Assembly: GCA_017418975.1 (NCBI GenBank)
Contig: JAFOMG010000006.1
Coordinates: 450,758 to 514,757, forward strand
Reading direction: 5' to 3'
DNA from: Sphingomonas sp.
GTDB taxonomy: Bacteria; Pseudomonadota; Alphaproteobacteria; Sphingomonadales; Sphingomonadaceae
Length of the DNA: 64,000 bases
Shown: piece after piece, positions 46,061-55,520 of the stretch
How positions within the stretch are numbered: position 1 is the first letter of the stretch
Layout: the number at the start of each line of letters is the position of its first letter
Made by a program: the position numbers and the translations under genes
The notes under the pieces: model-generated
Seen by the model: only the letters and a program-made list of their open reading frames with translations
Told to the model about the DNA's origin: nothing
The model's database searches: none

Positions 46061-46591
46061 TCAGCGCTCGGCCGCGGCCTTCAGCCGGATGACCTGGGCC
46101 GCGAGCACACCATCGACCGGCGCGGCGATCCGGCCCAGGCCCGGTGCCCCGGCCACGGCATATTCGACGCTGACCGTCGTCGACTTGCCGTCCGCCGCGG
46201 GATCGAGCGTGACCGTCATCACCGCCCCGGCCGGAAAGGCCTGTAGCGGCCCCAGCCCGCCGCTGAGGCGGAGCATCCTGCCGGGCCGGACCAGGATCAC
46301 CCGCATATGCTCGACGCCGCCGCCGTCCGGCAGCTTCTCGCACCAGCAGCCGTCGGGGCGCGGGTCGAGCGAGAGATTGGCGGCGCTGCCCGACCAGCTA
46401 TGCTCGCCGCTCCACCAGGCCGATGGCGCGATCAGCACCGTCCACACCCTGGCGGGCGGCGCGGCGATCACGGCCTTTTCGGTGACGGTGAAGCTGGTTT
46501 CCGTCGAAGCGGTGACTTCACCGGCAATAGCGGGGCCGGCAACCGGCACGGCGGCGGCAAGCGCCAGCACGATCGGCAAATGGGCGTTCAT
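46061..46591 (-). CDS. exported SRPBCC (START-like) family protein
   Basis: Protein of 176 aa with a signal peptide (MNAHLPIVLALAAAVPVAGP, cleavage near AIAG), then an SRPBCC/AHSA1-like ligand-binding fold. FTVTEKAVIAAPPARVWTVL is the first strand and helix, PSAWWSGEHSWSGSAANLSL and DPRPDGCWCEKLPDGGGVEH are the middle strands, and the C-terminal helix is VDGVLAAQVIRLKAAAER. It binds an unknown hydrophobic ligand, here apparently in the periplasm. It lies 28 bp after the polysaccharide deacetylase gene on the same strand. Confidence 0.8.
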   Translation of the reverse strand: MNAHLPIVLALAAAVPVAGPAIAGEVTASTETSFTVTEKAVIAAPPARVWTVLIAPSAWWSGEHSWSGSAANLSLDPRPDGCWCEKLPDGGGVEHMRVILVRPGRMLRLSGGLGPLQAFPAGAVMTVTLDPAADGKSTTVSVEYAVAGAPGLGRIAAPVDGVLAAQVIRLKAAAER

Positions 46592-46619
46592 CTTCCCTCC
46601 TCCCATCGAGGCAGGGCGA

Positions 46620-47639
46620 TCATAGCGCGCAGAGCAGCATTCCAGAAGCGGCGGCGACGCGGCGCGGCACCTCGATCTCGATCCGGGCCGCCGCCATGCG
46701 CGCCCGGGAAAGATAGTGGAGCGTGCCGTCGAGATAGGCATCGAAGGCGCTGGCCCGCACATGCTGCCCATCGACGAACCGGCGCAGCGCATAGGGGCTG
46801 GCGCCGGGCGGGTTGAGCCCCTCGGTCACCAGGGTGGCGGAGCGGATGCCGCTCGCCGCGAGCAGCGCGGGCGCGGACGGGTGGAAGGTGCCGCTCGGAT
46901 AGCAGAAATGCTCGGGCACGCCGCCACCGGTCGCGGCGACCAGCGCCGCGCGATTCGCCGCGATCTCGGGCACGAGCTGGCCGATGCGGCCGGCGACGTC
47001 GATGTGCCGATGGGTGTGCAGCTGGATGTCGAGCCCCCGGCCATGCGCATCGGCGAGCTCCGCCGGGCGCATGAGGTGGAATTGCCGGCATTCGAGCCAG
47101 GCCTCGCCCACGCCGAGCGCCCGGCCATAGGCGCGCAGCGCGTCGAGCCGCCCGGGCTCGGGCAGCGCCTCGATCCGGCGGACCACCGCGCCGCGATCCT
47201 CGGCGGCCCGGCCCGAGGCGGCGATGAGATAGTCGACCGCGACATTGACCACCGGCAAGTCGCGCCCCGCATACCAGGTGGTCGCATAGAGCGTCGCCGG
47301 CAGGCGTTGCCGCTCGAGCACCGGCAGCATGTGGCTGTGAGTCGAGGCCCAGCCATCGTCGATCGTGATCACCACCGCGGCGCGCGGCAGGCGATTGGCG
47401 GCGAGCCGCTCGACCGCCTCGCCCAGCGGCAGCACCGGCAAGCCCGAGCGCGCGAGCCGGGCCATGCGCGCCGCGAACCGGTCGGGCGTCATGAACAGGC
47501 AGTTGCCGAACGGGGCGCCGGGCGCCAGCCAGAGGCCGTGATAGCACAGGATGCGCAGCTGGGCGCCGGTCGCGCGGCGGGCGAGCATCGAGAGGCCGGT
47601 CCACCGGGCGGCTCGCAACAGGGCGCGCTTGGGCAGCAT
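46620..47639 (-). CDS. polysaccharide deacetylase family protein
   Basis: Protein of 339 aa with a NodB-type carbohydrate esterase domain. The metal-binding TIDDGW motif (AVVITIDDGWASTHSHMLPV) lies at about residues 87-106, and the HxxxH motif is LHTHRH near residue 208. FCYPSGTFHPSAPALL is a later family block, and RILCYHGLW is the early strand. Such enzymes remove N-acetyl groups from envelope or capsule polysaccharides or modify lipids. No signal peptide is obvious. It is first gene of the insertion between adk and rpsM. Confidence 0.87.
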   Translation of the reverse strand: MLPKRALLRAARWTGLSMLARRATGAQLRILCYHGLWLAPGAPFGNCLFMTPDRFAARMARLARSGLPVLPLGEAVERLAANRLPRAAVVITIDDGWASTHSHMLPVLERQRLPATLYATTWYAGRDLPVVNVAVDYLIAASGRAAEDRGAVVRRIEALPEPGRLDALRAYGRALGVGEAWLECRQFHLMRPAELADAHGRGLDIQLHTHRHIDVAGRIGQLVPEIAANRAALVAATGGGVPEHFCYPSGTFHPSAPALLAASGIRSATLVTEGLNPPGASPYALRRFVDGQHVRASAFDAYLDGTLHYLSRARMAAARIEIEVPRRVAAASGMLLCAL

Positions 47640-47980
47640 TGACGGACCGATCCCCCGCCCGGCCGGAATGCCGGAGCAAGGCGGGATCGTCCCAGCCCCG
47701 GCTTAAGCGGGGGTTAGGGCAACAATATATTACAAAGGCGGAATCTCGCGCGCCTCCCCTTGAGGAAGCGGAGGCATCGGGGCCTCGGCACGATCAACAT
47801 ACCACGTCATTCCCCGCGAAGGCGGGGATCCAGGGTAGCGCGGGATATCCACGCCATCGGGCGAACCGCCTGCGGAGAGGGGCGGACCTGCCGCACGCAT
47901 TCCACCCCCGGCCCCGGATCCCCGCCTTCGCGGGGACGGCGAAGGAAATCGGAACCTCGATCGGGGCCCATGGCCCCGGC
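47640..47980. other. 341-bp gap downstream of adk containing a REPIN-like pair
   Basis: No gene seen. The centre is occupied by the inverted REP pair at 47805-47941; the part next to the deacetylase gene (47640-47760) must hold its promoter if it is not read through from adk. Confidence 0.5.
47805..47941. repeat. inverted pair of REP elements (REPIN-like)
   Basis: Left element 47805-47835 (CGTCATTCCCCGCGAAGGCG to ATCCAGGG) and right element 47912-47941 (CCCCGGATCCCCGCC to GGGGACGGCG) are near reverse complements, 76 bp apart, 40 bp past the adk stop. Confidence 0.85.
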
Positions 47981-48634
47981 CTACTCCTTGCCGTCGAGGA
48001 TCGCGTCGATCTGCGCGCCGACCTCGGCGATGTCGGCCATGCCGTCGACCTTCCGCACCAGGCCCTTGGCCTCGTAGAAGGGCAGGATCGGCGCGGTCTT
48101 GGCGCGATACTCGGCCATGCGGGTGCGCACCGTCTCGGCATTGTCGTCCGGGCGGCGCTTGAACTCGTGATGGCCGCACACGTCGCACGTGCCCGCAACC
48201 TTGGGCTGCTTGAACTTGTCGTGATAGCCCTCGCCGCAATTCGCGCAGGTGAAGCGGCCCTCGACGCGCTCGACCAGCGCATCCTCGTCCACTTCGAGCT
48301 CGATCACATAGTCGAGCCGGCGGCCGCGCTCCGAAAGCAGCGTATCCAGCGATTCGGCCTGGGCCACGGTGCGCGGATAGCCGTCGAAGATCGCGCCCTT
48401 CAGCGTATCTTCCATGTCGAGCCGCTCGCCGATGATGCCCGAGACGATCGCGTCCGACACGAGCTCGCCCGCGTCCATGACCGCCTTGGCCTGGAGCCCG
48501 GTGGGCGTGCCCGCCTTGACCGCGGCGCGCAGCATGTCGCCGGTCGAGAGCTGCACCATGCCGCGCTCGCTCTCGAGACGCTTTGCCTGGGTGCCCTTGC
48601 CGGCTCCCGGCGGGCCCAACAGGATGATGTTCAC
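47981..48634 (-). CDS. adk: adenylate kinase (zinc-lid type)
   Basis: Interconverts ATP, AMP and ADP (217 aa). P-loop LLGPPGAGKGTQAKRL, AMP-binding STGDMLRAAV and DGYPRTVAQAE are present. The lid domain carries CANCGEGYHDKF and GTCDVCG, a four-cysteine zinc site not present in E. coli Adk. It lies 39 bp after secY, the normal order. Confidence 0.98.
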   Translation of the reverse strand: MNIILLGPPGAGKGTQAKRLESERGMVQLSTGDMLRAAVKAGTPTGLQAKAVMDAGELVSDAIVSGIIGERLDMEDTLKGAIFDGYPRTVAQAESLDTLLSERGRRLDYVIELEVDEDALVERVEGRFTCANCGEGYHDKFKQPKVAGTCDVCGHHEFKRRPDDNAETVRTRMAEYRAKTAPILPFYEAKGLVRKVDGMADIAEVGAQIDAILDGKE

Positions 48635-48673
48635 TAAGCCTATCCCCTCAGTTTCGGCTAGTTCGGGCCGCGC

Positions 48674-50035
48674 TCAGCGCGCGCGGCCCTTGAGCTTCGC
48701 TTTCTTGATCAGGTCGCCATACTGGTGCGCCAGCAGGTGCGACTGGATCTGCGTCACCGTGTCCATCGTCACGTTGACGACGATGAGCAGGCTGGTGCCG
48801 CCCATCAGGAACGGAATGCTCATCGACGAGAACACCGCTTCGGGAACGAGGCAGATGATCGTCAGATAGGCCGCGCCGATCACGGTGATGCGGGTGAGCA
48901 CGTAATCGAAATAGAGCTCGGTGTTCTTGCCGGGGCGGATGCCCGGGATGAACCCGCCATAGCGCTTGAGGTTCTCGGCGGTCTCCTCCGGATTGAACAC
49001 CACGGCGGTGTAGAAGAAGGAGAAGAAGATGATGCCGAGGCCGTAGAGCGTCATGTACACCGGCGAGCCGTGGCGCAGCCAGGTGTTCAGGTTGATCACC
49101 AGGTCGCCCCACCAGTTCTCGCCTGCGGTCATGTTGCCGGCGAACTGGGTGATGGTCAGCGGCAGCAGCAGCAGCGACGAGGCGAAGATCGGCGGGATCA
49201 CGCCGGCGGTGTTCAGCTTGAGCGGCAGGTGGCTGCGCTCGGCCTGGACGCCGCGCGCGGTCTGGCGCTTCGGATACTGGATCAGGATGCGGCGCTGGGC
49301 GCGCTCCATGAAGCAGATGAACAGCACCAGGATCGCGACGCCGACGATGATCGTGATCAGGCGCAGCGGATCGATCGAGCCGGTGCGGCCGCTCTCGAAC
49401 AGCTGGACGAGCGTGGTGGGCAGGCGGGCGACGATTCCGGCCATGATGATCAGCGAGATGCCGTTGCCGATGCCGCGATTGGTGATCTGCTCGCCGATCC
49501 ACATCAGGAACATGGTGCCGCCGATCAGCGAGATCACCGCGCCGATGCGGAAGATCAGGCCGGGCTCCACCACGGGCTGCAGGCCCTGGCTCGCGCCGAA
49601 GGTCTCGAGCCCGACGGCGATGAAATAGCCCTGCACCGCGGTCAGTGCGACGGTGCCGTAGCGGGTATATTGGTTCAGCCGCTTGCGGCCGCTCTCGCCT
49701 TCCTTCTTGATCGCGTTGAGCTGCGGCGACAGCGAAGTCGCCAGCTGCACCACGATCGAGGCGGTAATGTAGGGCATCACGCCGAGCGCGACGATCGACA
49801 TGCGGTTGAGCGCGCCGCCGGTGAAGTTGTTGAAGAAGTCGAGCACGCCGCCCTGGGTCTGCTGCGCGAGCAGGTTGAGCTGGGTGGGGTCGACGCCCGG
49901 CAGGGGCACGTAGCTCAGCATCCGGAAGACGATCAGCGCGCCGAGGGTGAACCACAGGCGCTTCTTGAGATCGGTCGCCTGGGCGAACTTCGCCAGGTTG
50001 ATGCTGGAAGCAAGTTGATCGGAGGCGGAGGCCAT
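48674..50035 (-). CDS. secY: preprotein translocase subunit SecY
   Basis: Central channel of the Sec translocon (453 aa, ten transmembrane helices). LAKFAQATDLKKRLWFTLGA opens it; LGVMPYITASIVVQLATSLS is the plug/TM2 region and YFDYVLTRITVIGAAYLTII a late helix. The start at 50035 (MASASDQLASSINLAKF) follows GGAG. It is separated from rplO by 203 bp containing an inverted REP pair. Confidence 0.97.
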   Translation of the reverse strand: MASASDQLASSINLAKFAQATDLKKRLWFTLGALIVFRMLSYVPLPGVDPTQLNLLAQQTQGGVLDFFNNFTGGALNRMSIVALGVMPYITASIVVQLATSLSPQLNAIKKEGESGRKRLNQYTRYGTVALTAVQGYFIAVGLETFGASQGLQPVVEPGLIFRIGAVISLIGGTMFLMWIGEQITNRGIGNGISLIIMAGIVARLPTTLVQLFESGRTGSIDPLRLITIIVGVAILVLFICFMERAQRRILIQYPKRQTARGVQAERSHLPLKLNTAGVIPPIFASSLLLLPLTITQFAGNMTAGENWWGDLVINLNTWLRHGSPVYMTLYGLGIIFFSFFYTAVVFNPEETAENLKRYGGFIPGIRPGKNTELYFDYVLTRITVIGAAYLTIICLVPEAVFSSMSIPFLMGGTSLLIVVNVTMDTVTQIQSHLLAHQYGDLIKKAKLKGRAR

Positions 50036-50158
50036 GTGTTGGTCAGTCCCGGAAATCAAAGCGGCGGGAAAGCGTTCTACCGCCCCCCGCCGCTGATATA
50101 AGTCCTAAGCTGCGAAGGGCAATGCGCCCTCGCCCTGCTCCGGCGTTCGCCGCTCTTC

Positions 50159-50236
50159 CGTCACCCGGCGAAAGCCGGGGTCTCAGGCCGCGGGCGCGCG
50201 CACGTTGCACGAGATCCCGGCTTTCGCCGGGATGAC
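50159..50236. repeat. inverted pair of REP-like elements between rplO and secY
   Basis: CGTCACCCGGCGAAAGCCGG (from 50159) and CCGGCTTTCGCCGGGATGACG (to 50236) form a pair with a 22-bp gap, so the whole unit can fold as one long hairpin. It starts 2 bases after the rplO stop. Confidence 0.8.
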
Positions 50237-50238
50237 GC

Positions 50239-50790
50239 TCAAGCCTTGGCGGCGGCCTTCTTGGCTTCCTTGTCCGCCGCGCGGGCCTTCTGCGCGACGC
50301 GGTGCTTGGCCTTGGCCTTCTCGGCCGCCGGCACGATCTCGGGGATCGTCACGGTGCCGCCGGCCTTCTCGACCGCCTCGATCGCGCTCTTCGACGCGCC
50401 GGCAACGGTGAAGTTCAGCTTGGCCTTGAGCTCGCCCTTGCCGAGCAGGCGCACGCCGTCCTTGCCGCCACGGGTCAGGCCCGCCGCGTTCAGCTCGGCC
50501 TGGGTCAGGTCGGTCGCGGTCAGCTTGCCCGAATCGATCGCCTTCTGGATCGCGCCCAGATTCACCTCGGCATAGTCCTTGGCGAAGATGTTGTTGAAGC
50601 CGCGCTTCGGGATGCGCATGTGGAGCGGCATCTGGCCGCCCTCGAAGCCCTTGATCGAGACGCCTTCGCGGCTCTTCTGGCCCTTCTGGCCGCGGCCGGC
50701 GGTCTTGCCCAGGCCCGAGCCGATGCCGCGGCCGACACGGACGCGGCCCTGGCGGGCACCATTGTTATCGCGGAGATCGTTGAGCTTCAT
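50239..50790 (-). CDS. rplO: 50S ribosomal protein L15
   Basis: L15 of 183 aa. [20 protein letters not shown] and the Gly-rich [20 protein letters not shown] are hallmarks. It is about 40 residues longer than in E. coli owing to an Ala/Lys-rich basic tail ([20 protein letters not shown]). The start at 50790 is the conserved one. It has lost its usual neighbour rpmD, with a gene of opposite strand between, and so needs its own promoter. Confidence 0.97.
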   Translation of the reverse strand: MKLNDLRDNNGARQGRVRVGRGIGSGLGKTAGRGQKGQKSREGVSIKGFEGGQMPLHMRIPKRGFNNIFAKDYAEVNLGAIQKAIDSGKLTATDLTQAELNAAGLTRGGKDGVRLLGKGELKAKLNFTVAGASKSAIEAVEKAGGTVTIPEIVPAAEKAKAKHRVAQKARAADKEAKKAAAKA

Positions 50791-50841
50791 GGTCGTGCAC
50801 TCGCTTTCGCTTTTGTCGCGCTGATGGAAAGGGAAGCGGGG

Positions 50842-50870
50842 CCCATAGCGGGGGAGACGAGGTTTGTCGA
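50842..50870 (-). promoter_or_regulatory. candidate promoter of rplO-secY-adk
   Basis: On the minus strand TCGACA (50870-50865), 17 bases, TATGGG (50847-50842). It lies about 50 bp upstream of the rplO start, in the divergent spacer with the sugar dehydrogenase gene. Confidence 0.45.
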
Positions 50871-50981
50871 CTCGTTGTTTGCACCCTGCCCCGCAGGATC
50901 TTTTCCGGCGCGGGCCTCGTCTTGTTAGACGCGGCCGGCCTTCGATGATAAGCCCCGAAGCGCTGACTAAGGGGGCTTGGG

Positions 50982-52478
50982 ATGCGAGTATTTGCGACGT
51001 TGTTGTCGAGTGCATTGCTGCTCACCGCATGCGATGGCGGCGGCTCCGGCGGCCCCGCCCCTACCCCCACGCCGACGCCGACGCCGGTCGTGAACCGGCC
51101 GCCGGTCTTCACGACTCCGAACATCGTCTACATGCCCGAGAATCAGACGCTGGTGGGCAACATCGTCGCGGTCGATCCCGAGGGCGCGCCGGTCACCTAC
51201 ACCATAACCGGCGGCGAGGACCGGGCGTTCTTCACCCTGACGAGCGCGGGCCAATTGTCGTTCCTGTCGCCCCCGGACTTCGAGAACCCGCTCGATTCCA
51301 ACCACAACAACAATTACGATCTCGAGATCACCGCGAGCGACGGGACGAACACTGTCCGCGGCTCGTTCGGCATCATCGTCACCGATATCGGGCCGAGCGA
51401 CTATGTGCTGTCCGACGGCGGCACCATCGGCTGGCCCTACTCGGCGATCCAGCCCGGGACTTTCACGGACGGAGTCATCAGGAGCACGGGCCAATGGCGA
51501 GATATGTTTCCGCCCACCCGTGGCAGCCTGCCGCCCAGCGGTAGCTTCGCCGCGAACATCTCGACCACCGACGAGCGCGGGCTACTGGGCTTCATCCAGA
51601 CGCGCGAGGGCCCGACCGGCGTCACCGGCGGCCTGCCCGGCTTCTGGTACATCGCGATGCGCACCGCGGCGAATGGCGACCTGGTGCTCAGCTGGAACAA
51701 TTATGAGAATGGGGTTTCCTATTTCGCGATCGACCGGAAAGTGATCTGGCGCATCCCGAACACGGCGACCCGCAACCTGGGCGGCTGGATCGAGATCGGG
51801 CCGGACGGGTTCCTCTACGTCGCGATCGGCGATGGCGAAACGCCGGCCAATGCGCAGGATCCGGCATCTCCCTACGGAAAGCTGTTCCGGATCGACCCCA
51901 ATGGCGATTCCTTCCCGGCGGATCCCGACCGCAATTTCACCGTGCCGGCGGGCGGGATGACCGTGGCCCTGGGACTGCGAAATCCCGTCTGGGCCAGTTT
52001 CGACCGGACGGGCAACCTGATCGTCGGCGATCGCGGGGCGAGCGTGCGCGAGGAGCTCAACGTCATTCGCCCCGGCGAGACCAACGTGAATTTCGGCTGG
52101 CCCTATTTCGAGGGCAGCCTGCGCCAGATGCCGGGCGGGCCGGCGGCGCCCCGCATGCCCGCGCTCGAGCTGGCGCATGGATCCGGGCCGCTCGATGCCA
52201 ACGCGATCGTGCCGGGCAGCGACTATCGCGGGCCCAGCACCGGCCTTGCCGGGCAATATATCTTCGGCGACACCCGCGGCACGCTGTGGATGATCCCGCT
52301 TGCCCGGCTGCTGTCCGGCACCGCCACCACCGCCGACCTGGTCCGCACCGAGGAACTGTTCCGCCCCAACCTGCCGAACCTGCTCTTCATCGGCACGAAC
52401 AGCGATCGCAGCCAGCTGGGCCTGTTGGTGGTCAACGGGGCGACGACGCGGCGCTTCTATTCCATCAGCAAGCCATAG
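50982..52478 (+). CDS. PQQ-type sugar dehydrogenase-like lipoprotein with cadherin-like domain
   Basis: Lipoprotein of 498 aa. The lipobox LTAC gives Cys17, followed by a Thr-Pro repeat linker, a cadherin-like domain (about 38-130: [40 protein letters not shown]), then a beta-propeller of the glucose/sorbosone dehydrogenase family. Propeller motifs include [40 protein letters not shown] and [20 protein letters not shown]. Such enzymes oxidise sugars with PQQ; cofactor use is not proven here. It is the only plus-strand gene inside the ribosomal supercluster. Confidence 0.85.
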   Translation: MRVFATLLSSALLLTACDGGGSGGPAPTPTPTPTPVVNRPPVFTTPNIVYMPENQTLVGNIVAVDPEGAPVTYTITGGEDRAFFTLTSAGQLSFLSPPDFENPLDSNHNNNYDLEITASDGTNTVRGSFGIIVTDIGPSDYVLSDGGTIGWPYSAIQPGTFTDGVIRSTGQWRDMFPPTRGSLPPSGSFAANISTTDERGLLGFIQTREGPTGVTGGLPGFWYIAMRTAANGDLVLSWNNYENGVSYFAIDRKVIWRIPNTATRNLGGWIEIGPDGFLYVAIGDGETPANAQDPASPYGKLFRIDPNGDSFPADPDRNFTVPAGGMTVALGLRNPVWASFDRTGNLIVGDRGASVREELNVIRPGETNVNFGWPYFEGSLRQMPGGPAAPRMPALELAHGSGPLDANAIVPGSDYRGPSTGLAGQYIFGDTRGTLWMIPLARLLSGTATTADLVRTEELFRPNLPNLLFIGTNSDRSQLGLLVVNGATTRRFYSISKP

Positions 52479-52691
52479 CCGATCGGCGCCCCATCCGGCG
52501 CCGGCCGTCGACGCCGCCGTCAGCGCCATCGCACGCGCCTGCGCCGGCACCATGCCCGCATCGACGCGCGCCGGGGCCCTTGAGCGCTGCATGCGCGATG
52601 CCATGGCCGGCGCGAACGAAGCCCGCAGGCGGCAGATCGCCGAGCGATATTCGCAAGCCGGCCTCAATCGCTGCTTTCCGCCCGGAAGCGC

Positions 52692-52830
52692 GACGAAGCC
52701 CCGGAGGAGTTCAAGCTGAGCATGGCCCTCCGGCCCCGGCGCTGGGACGCCTATGACAGCTATGGCGAGGCCCTGCTCCAGGCCGGGCGCAAGGCGGAAG
52801 CGGCGGCGATGTAGCGGAAGTCCGGCGCGC
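52692..52830 (+). pseudogene. relic of a TPR-tailed protein (C-terminal piece)
   Basis: The frame through 52722 reads DEAPEEFKLSMALRPRRWDA, then YDSYGEALLQAGRKAEAAAM, a TAG at 52809-52811, and RKS. This matches the tetratricopeptide tail typical of serine-hydrolase and peptidase proteins (FxLNxxLxPxxWNAYDSLGEAL..AGxxxEAIAxYxKS). The stop stands exactly where Tyr (TAT) is expected. No start or upstream domain remains in frame, so this is decayed DNA rather than a gene. Confidence 0.6.
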
Positions 52831-52909
52831 CCAGCCCCGGCAGCGCGCGGCCGGGCGGCCCCGGCGAAGCCTGGCGACAGCGAATGCGCGACGGGCCGCC
52901 CGAAACGGA

Positions 52910-52939
52910 AAAGGGGCGGTAGTCGCCTACCGCCCCTTT
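52910..52939 (-). terminator. strong intrinsic terminator after rpmD
   Basis: Perfect 13-base stem AAAGGGGCGGTAG / CTACCGCCCCTTT with a TCGC loop, 30 bases after the rpmD stop. It ends the rplC-to-rpmD transcript before the opposite-strand gene. Confidence 0.9.
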
Positions 52940-52968
52940 CCCTGTTTGCTGCGGGATACGCGAAGGCC

Positions 52969-53163
52969 TCAGCCCTCGAGCACCTTCACCATGTGCGGCA
53001 GCTTGCGGATCATGCCCCGAACTTCGGGCGTGTCCTCGAGCTCCGAGACCTTGTGCATCTTGTTGAGGCCAAGGCCGATCAGCGTCGCGCGCTGATCCTT
53101 GGTGCGGCGGATCGGCGAGCCGATCTGCTGGATCTTGACGGTCTTGCGGGTTTCCTGGGCCAT
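52969..53163 (-). CDS. rpmD: 50S ribosomal protein L30
   Basis: L30 of 64 aa. [20 protein letters not shown] and [20 protein letters not shown] are the family blocks. It is the last gene of this unit, followed by a strong terminator instead of rplO. Confidence 0.96.
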   Translation of the reverse strand: MAQETRKTVKIQQIGSPIRRTKDQRATLIGLGLNKMHKVSELEDTPEVRGMIRKLPHMVKVLEG

Positions 53164-53168
53164 GTCGC

Positions 53169-53894
53169 TTACTCCGCGATCGCGGCCGCATCCGCCTCGG
53201 CGGTCTGCGAACCACCGCGGCCGAGCAGGTCGGCGATCTTCTTGCCGCGGCGCTGCGCAACGCTCTTCGGCGAGGTCTGCTCGCCGAGCGCTTCGAAGGT
53301 GGCGCGGATCATGTTGTAGGGGTTCGACGTACCGACCGACTTGGTCACCACGTCCGCCACGCCCAGGCTCTCGAAGACGGCGCGCATCGGGCCGCCCGCG
53401 ATGATGCCGGTACCCTGCGGAGCCGAGCGCACATAGACGCGGCCGGCGCCGAAGTGACCCGCACCGTCATGGTGCAGCGTGCGGCCTTCCTTGAGCGGAA
53501 CGCGCAGCATCTTCTTCTTGGCCGAAGCGGTCGCCTTCGAAATGGCTTCCGGCACCTCGCGGGCCTTGCCATGGCCGAAGCCGACACGGCCCTTGCCGTC
53601 GCCCACGACGACCAGCGCCGCGAAGCCGAAGCGCTTGCCGCCCTTCACGGTCTTCGAGACGCGGTTGATGTGGACCAGCTTCTCGATCAGCTCTTCGCCG
53701 CCGTCCTCGGCGTTCTGGCCACGACGGTCGTCACGACGACCGCGGTTGCCGTCACGGCCGCCACGGCCGCGATCGCCGCCGCCCGGACCACCACGGCCAC
53801 GGCCACGGCCGCGACCCTGCTGCTCCTGGGGAGCACCGGCGTCCTGGGCCTCGAAGCCCGCGCCTTCCGGCGCCTGGTTGTTTTCGTCAGCCAT
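53169..53894 (-). CDS. rpsE: 30S ribosomal protein S5 with long RG-rich N-terminal extension
   Basis: S5 of 241 aa, about 74 longer than in E. coli. Residues 1 to about 66 are low-complexity: an acidic/Gln-rich start ([20 protein letters not shown]), then an Arg-Gly tract ([20 protein letters not shown]) and RGRRDDRR. The normal S5 domain begins [20 protein letters not shown] and has the [20 protein letters not shown] and [20 protein letters not shown] blocks. A second extension of about 15 Ala/Glu residues ends the protein. The core is intact for decoding-site function. Confidence 0.97.
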   Translation of the reverse strand: MADENNQAPEGAGFEAQDAGAPQEQQGRGRGRGRGGPGGGDRGRGGRDGNRGRRDDRRGQNAEDGGEELIEKLVHINRVSKTVKGGKRFGFAALVVVGDGKGRVGFGHGKAREVPEAISKATASAKKKMLRVPLKEGRTLHHDGAGHFGAGRVYVRSAPQGTGIIAGGPMRAVFESLGVADVVTKSVGTSNPYNMIRATFEALGEQTSPKSVAQRRGKKIADLLGRGGSQTAEADAAAIAE

Positions 53895-53896
53895 TC

Positions 53897-54259
53897 TCAG
53901 AACTCCAGCCCGCTCTCACGAGCGGCATCGGCCAGCGCCTTGACGCGGCCATGATAGAGGAAGCCACCGCGGTCGAACACGACCTGGGTGATGCCGGCGG
54001 CCTTGGCGGCCGCGGCAACGCGCTTGCCGACTTCCTGCGCAGCCTCGATGGTCGCGCCGGTCTTGCCGCGCGCGTCCTTGTCGAGGGTGGAGGCAGCCGC
54101 GACGGTCTTGCCGGCGGTATCGTCGATCACCTGGGCATAGATGTGCTTGCCCGAGCGATGGATCGAAAGACGCGGGCGACCACCGGCACGCGCACGAAGC
54201 GCAGTACGGTTGCGGCGGCGACGCTTCGCGAAAAGCGAGAGACCCTTGGTGCTGATCAC
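53897..54259 (-). CDS. rplR: 50S ribosomal protein L18
   Basis: L18 of 120 aa, binding 5S rRNA. The basic N-terminus and [20 protein letters not shown] are followed by [20 protein letters not shown] at the end. It overlaps rplF by 4 bases, a sign of translational coupling. Confidence 0.97.
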   Translation of the reverse strand: MISTKGLSLFAKRRRRNRTALRARAGGRPRLSIHRSGKHIYAQVIDDTAGKTVAAASTLDKDARGKTGATIEAAQEVGKRVAAAAKAAGITQVVFDRGGFLYHGRVKALADAARESGLEF

Positions 54260-54789
54260 TTCTTCTTCCCTTCCTTACGGAAGATGAACTCGCCGTCGTA
54301 CTTGATGCCCTTGCCCTTGTACGGCTCGGGCTTGCGCCAGCGGCGAATCTCGGCCGCAATCTGGCCGACCTTCTGCTTGTCGATGCCCGAGATCTCGACC
54401 GTGGTCTGATCCGGGGTCTTGATCTCGATGCCTTCCGGCACGTCGATGTCGACGTCGTGCGAATAGCCGAGCTGAAGCTTGAGCTTCTTGCCCTGCGCGT
54501 TCGCGCGGTAGCCGACGCCGGTGATCAGCAGCTTCTTCGAGAAGCCGGTGGTCACGCCGGTGACGAGGTTCTGCACCAGGGTGCGCTGCATGCCCCAAAA
54601 GGCACGGGCGCGCTTGGTGTCGTTCGCCGGCTGCACCGAAATGCCGCCCTCGACCAGCTCGTAGCTGATCAGATCGGCCTTCGGGATCGAGAGGGTGCCC
54701 TTGGGGCCCTTCACCGAAACCTGGTCGCCGTCGAGGCTCGCGGTCACGCCGGCGGGGACGACGACCGGCTTCTTACCGATGCGGCTCAT
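54256..54789 (-). CDS. rplF: 50S ribosomal protein L6
   Basis: L6 of 177 aa, the same length as in E. coli. [20 protein letters not shown] and the C-terminal [20 protein letters not shown] near the sarcin-ricin loop binding face are typical. It overlaps rpsH by one base at its start. Confidence 0.97.
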   Translation of the reverse strand: MSRIGKKPVVVPAGVTASLDGDQVSVKGPKGTLSIPKADLISYELVEGGISVQPANDTKRARAFWGMQRTLVQNLVTGVTTGFSKKLLITGVGYRANAQGKKLKLQLGYSHDVDIDVPEGIEIKTPDQTTVEISGIDKQKVGQIAAEIRRWRKPEPYKGKGIKYDGEFIFRKEGKKK

Positions 54790-55184
54790 CAGAACACCTC
54801 CGCCAGCACTTCGCCGCCGACATTCTGCTCGCGCGCTTCCGCGTCCGAGAGAACGCCGCGAGGCGTCGAGACGATCGTGATGCCCAGGCCGTTGCGCACG
54901 CGGGGAAGCTCCTGGCTGCCCGAGTAGACGCGGCGGCCCGGCTTCGAGATGCGCGCGACGTGCTTGATCGCCGGCTGGCCCTCGAAATACTTCAGCTCGA
55001 TGCGGATGCCCGCGGCGGGGCCCATCTGCTCTTCGCTATAGCCACGGATATAGCCTTCGCGCTGGAGCACATCGAGAACGCGCGCACGCAGCTTCGACGC
55101 CGGCGTCAGGACGGAGTCCTTGCGGGCGCGCTGGCCGTTGCGGATGCGGGTGAGCATATCACCCAGGGGATCGGTCACTGCCAT
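54789..55184 (-). CDS. rpsH: 30S ribosomal protein S8
   Basis: S8 of 131 aa. [20 protein letters not shown] and [20 protein letters not shown] with the ending [20 protein letters not shown] are diagnostic. In E. coli S8 represses the spc operon by binding near rplE mRNA; whether that holds here is not visible. Confidence 0.97.
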   Translation of the reverse strand: MAVTDPLGDMLTRIRNGQRARKDSVLTPASKLRARVLDVLQREGYIRGYSEEQMGPAAGIRIELKYFEGQPAIKHVARISKPGRRVYSGSQELPRVRNGLGITIVSTPRGVLSDAEAREQNVGGEVLAEVF

Positions 55185-55195
55185 CTTCGTGATCC

Positions 55196-55501
55196 TTACC
55201 AGCTCGACTTGGTGACGCCGGGGATGAGGCCCTTGTTGGCCAGATCGCGCAGCATGACACGAGCGAGACGGAACTTGCGGTAGTAACCGCGGGGGCGCCC
55301 GGTGAGCTCGCACCGGTTGCGAATGCGGGTCGGGTTCCCGTTGCGGGGAATCTCGGCCAGCTTGAGACGCGCGATGAGACGCTCGGTCTCATCGAGGCTC
55401 TGGTCGTTCGCGATCGCCTTCAGCTTCGCATACTTGCCGGCGTACTTCTTCACCAGCTGCTTGCGACGCTCGTTCTTGTTCACGGAACTCAGTTTCGCCA
55501 T
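55196..55501 (-). CDS. rpsN: 30S ribosomal protein S14 (zinc-independent form)
   Basis: S14 of 101 aa, the long form without CxxC zinc motifs. [20 protein letters not shown] opens it, and [20 protein letters not shown] is the conserved rRNA-binding block. Confidence 0.97.
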   Translation of the reverse strand: MAKLSSVNKNERRKQLVKKYAGKYAKLKAIANDQSLDETERLIARLKLAEIPRNGNPTRIRNRCELTGRPRGYYRKFRLARVMLRDLANKGLIPGVTKSSW

Positions 55502-55520
55502 GACTTAAGTTCTCTTTCCT

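Larger units (their letters stand above)
52479..52968. other. 490-bp gap between the sugar dehydrogenase gene and rpmD, with a gene relic
   Basis: No intact gene. The plus strand carries a degraded TPR-tail relic (52692-52830), and the minus strand the rpmD terminator. Codons 52510-52690 in another plus frame read RACAGTMPASTRAGALERCM, possibly also decayed coding sequence, but I could not connect it. Confidence 0.5.
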
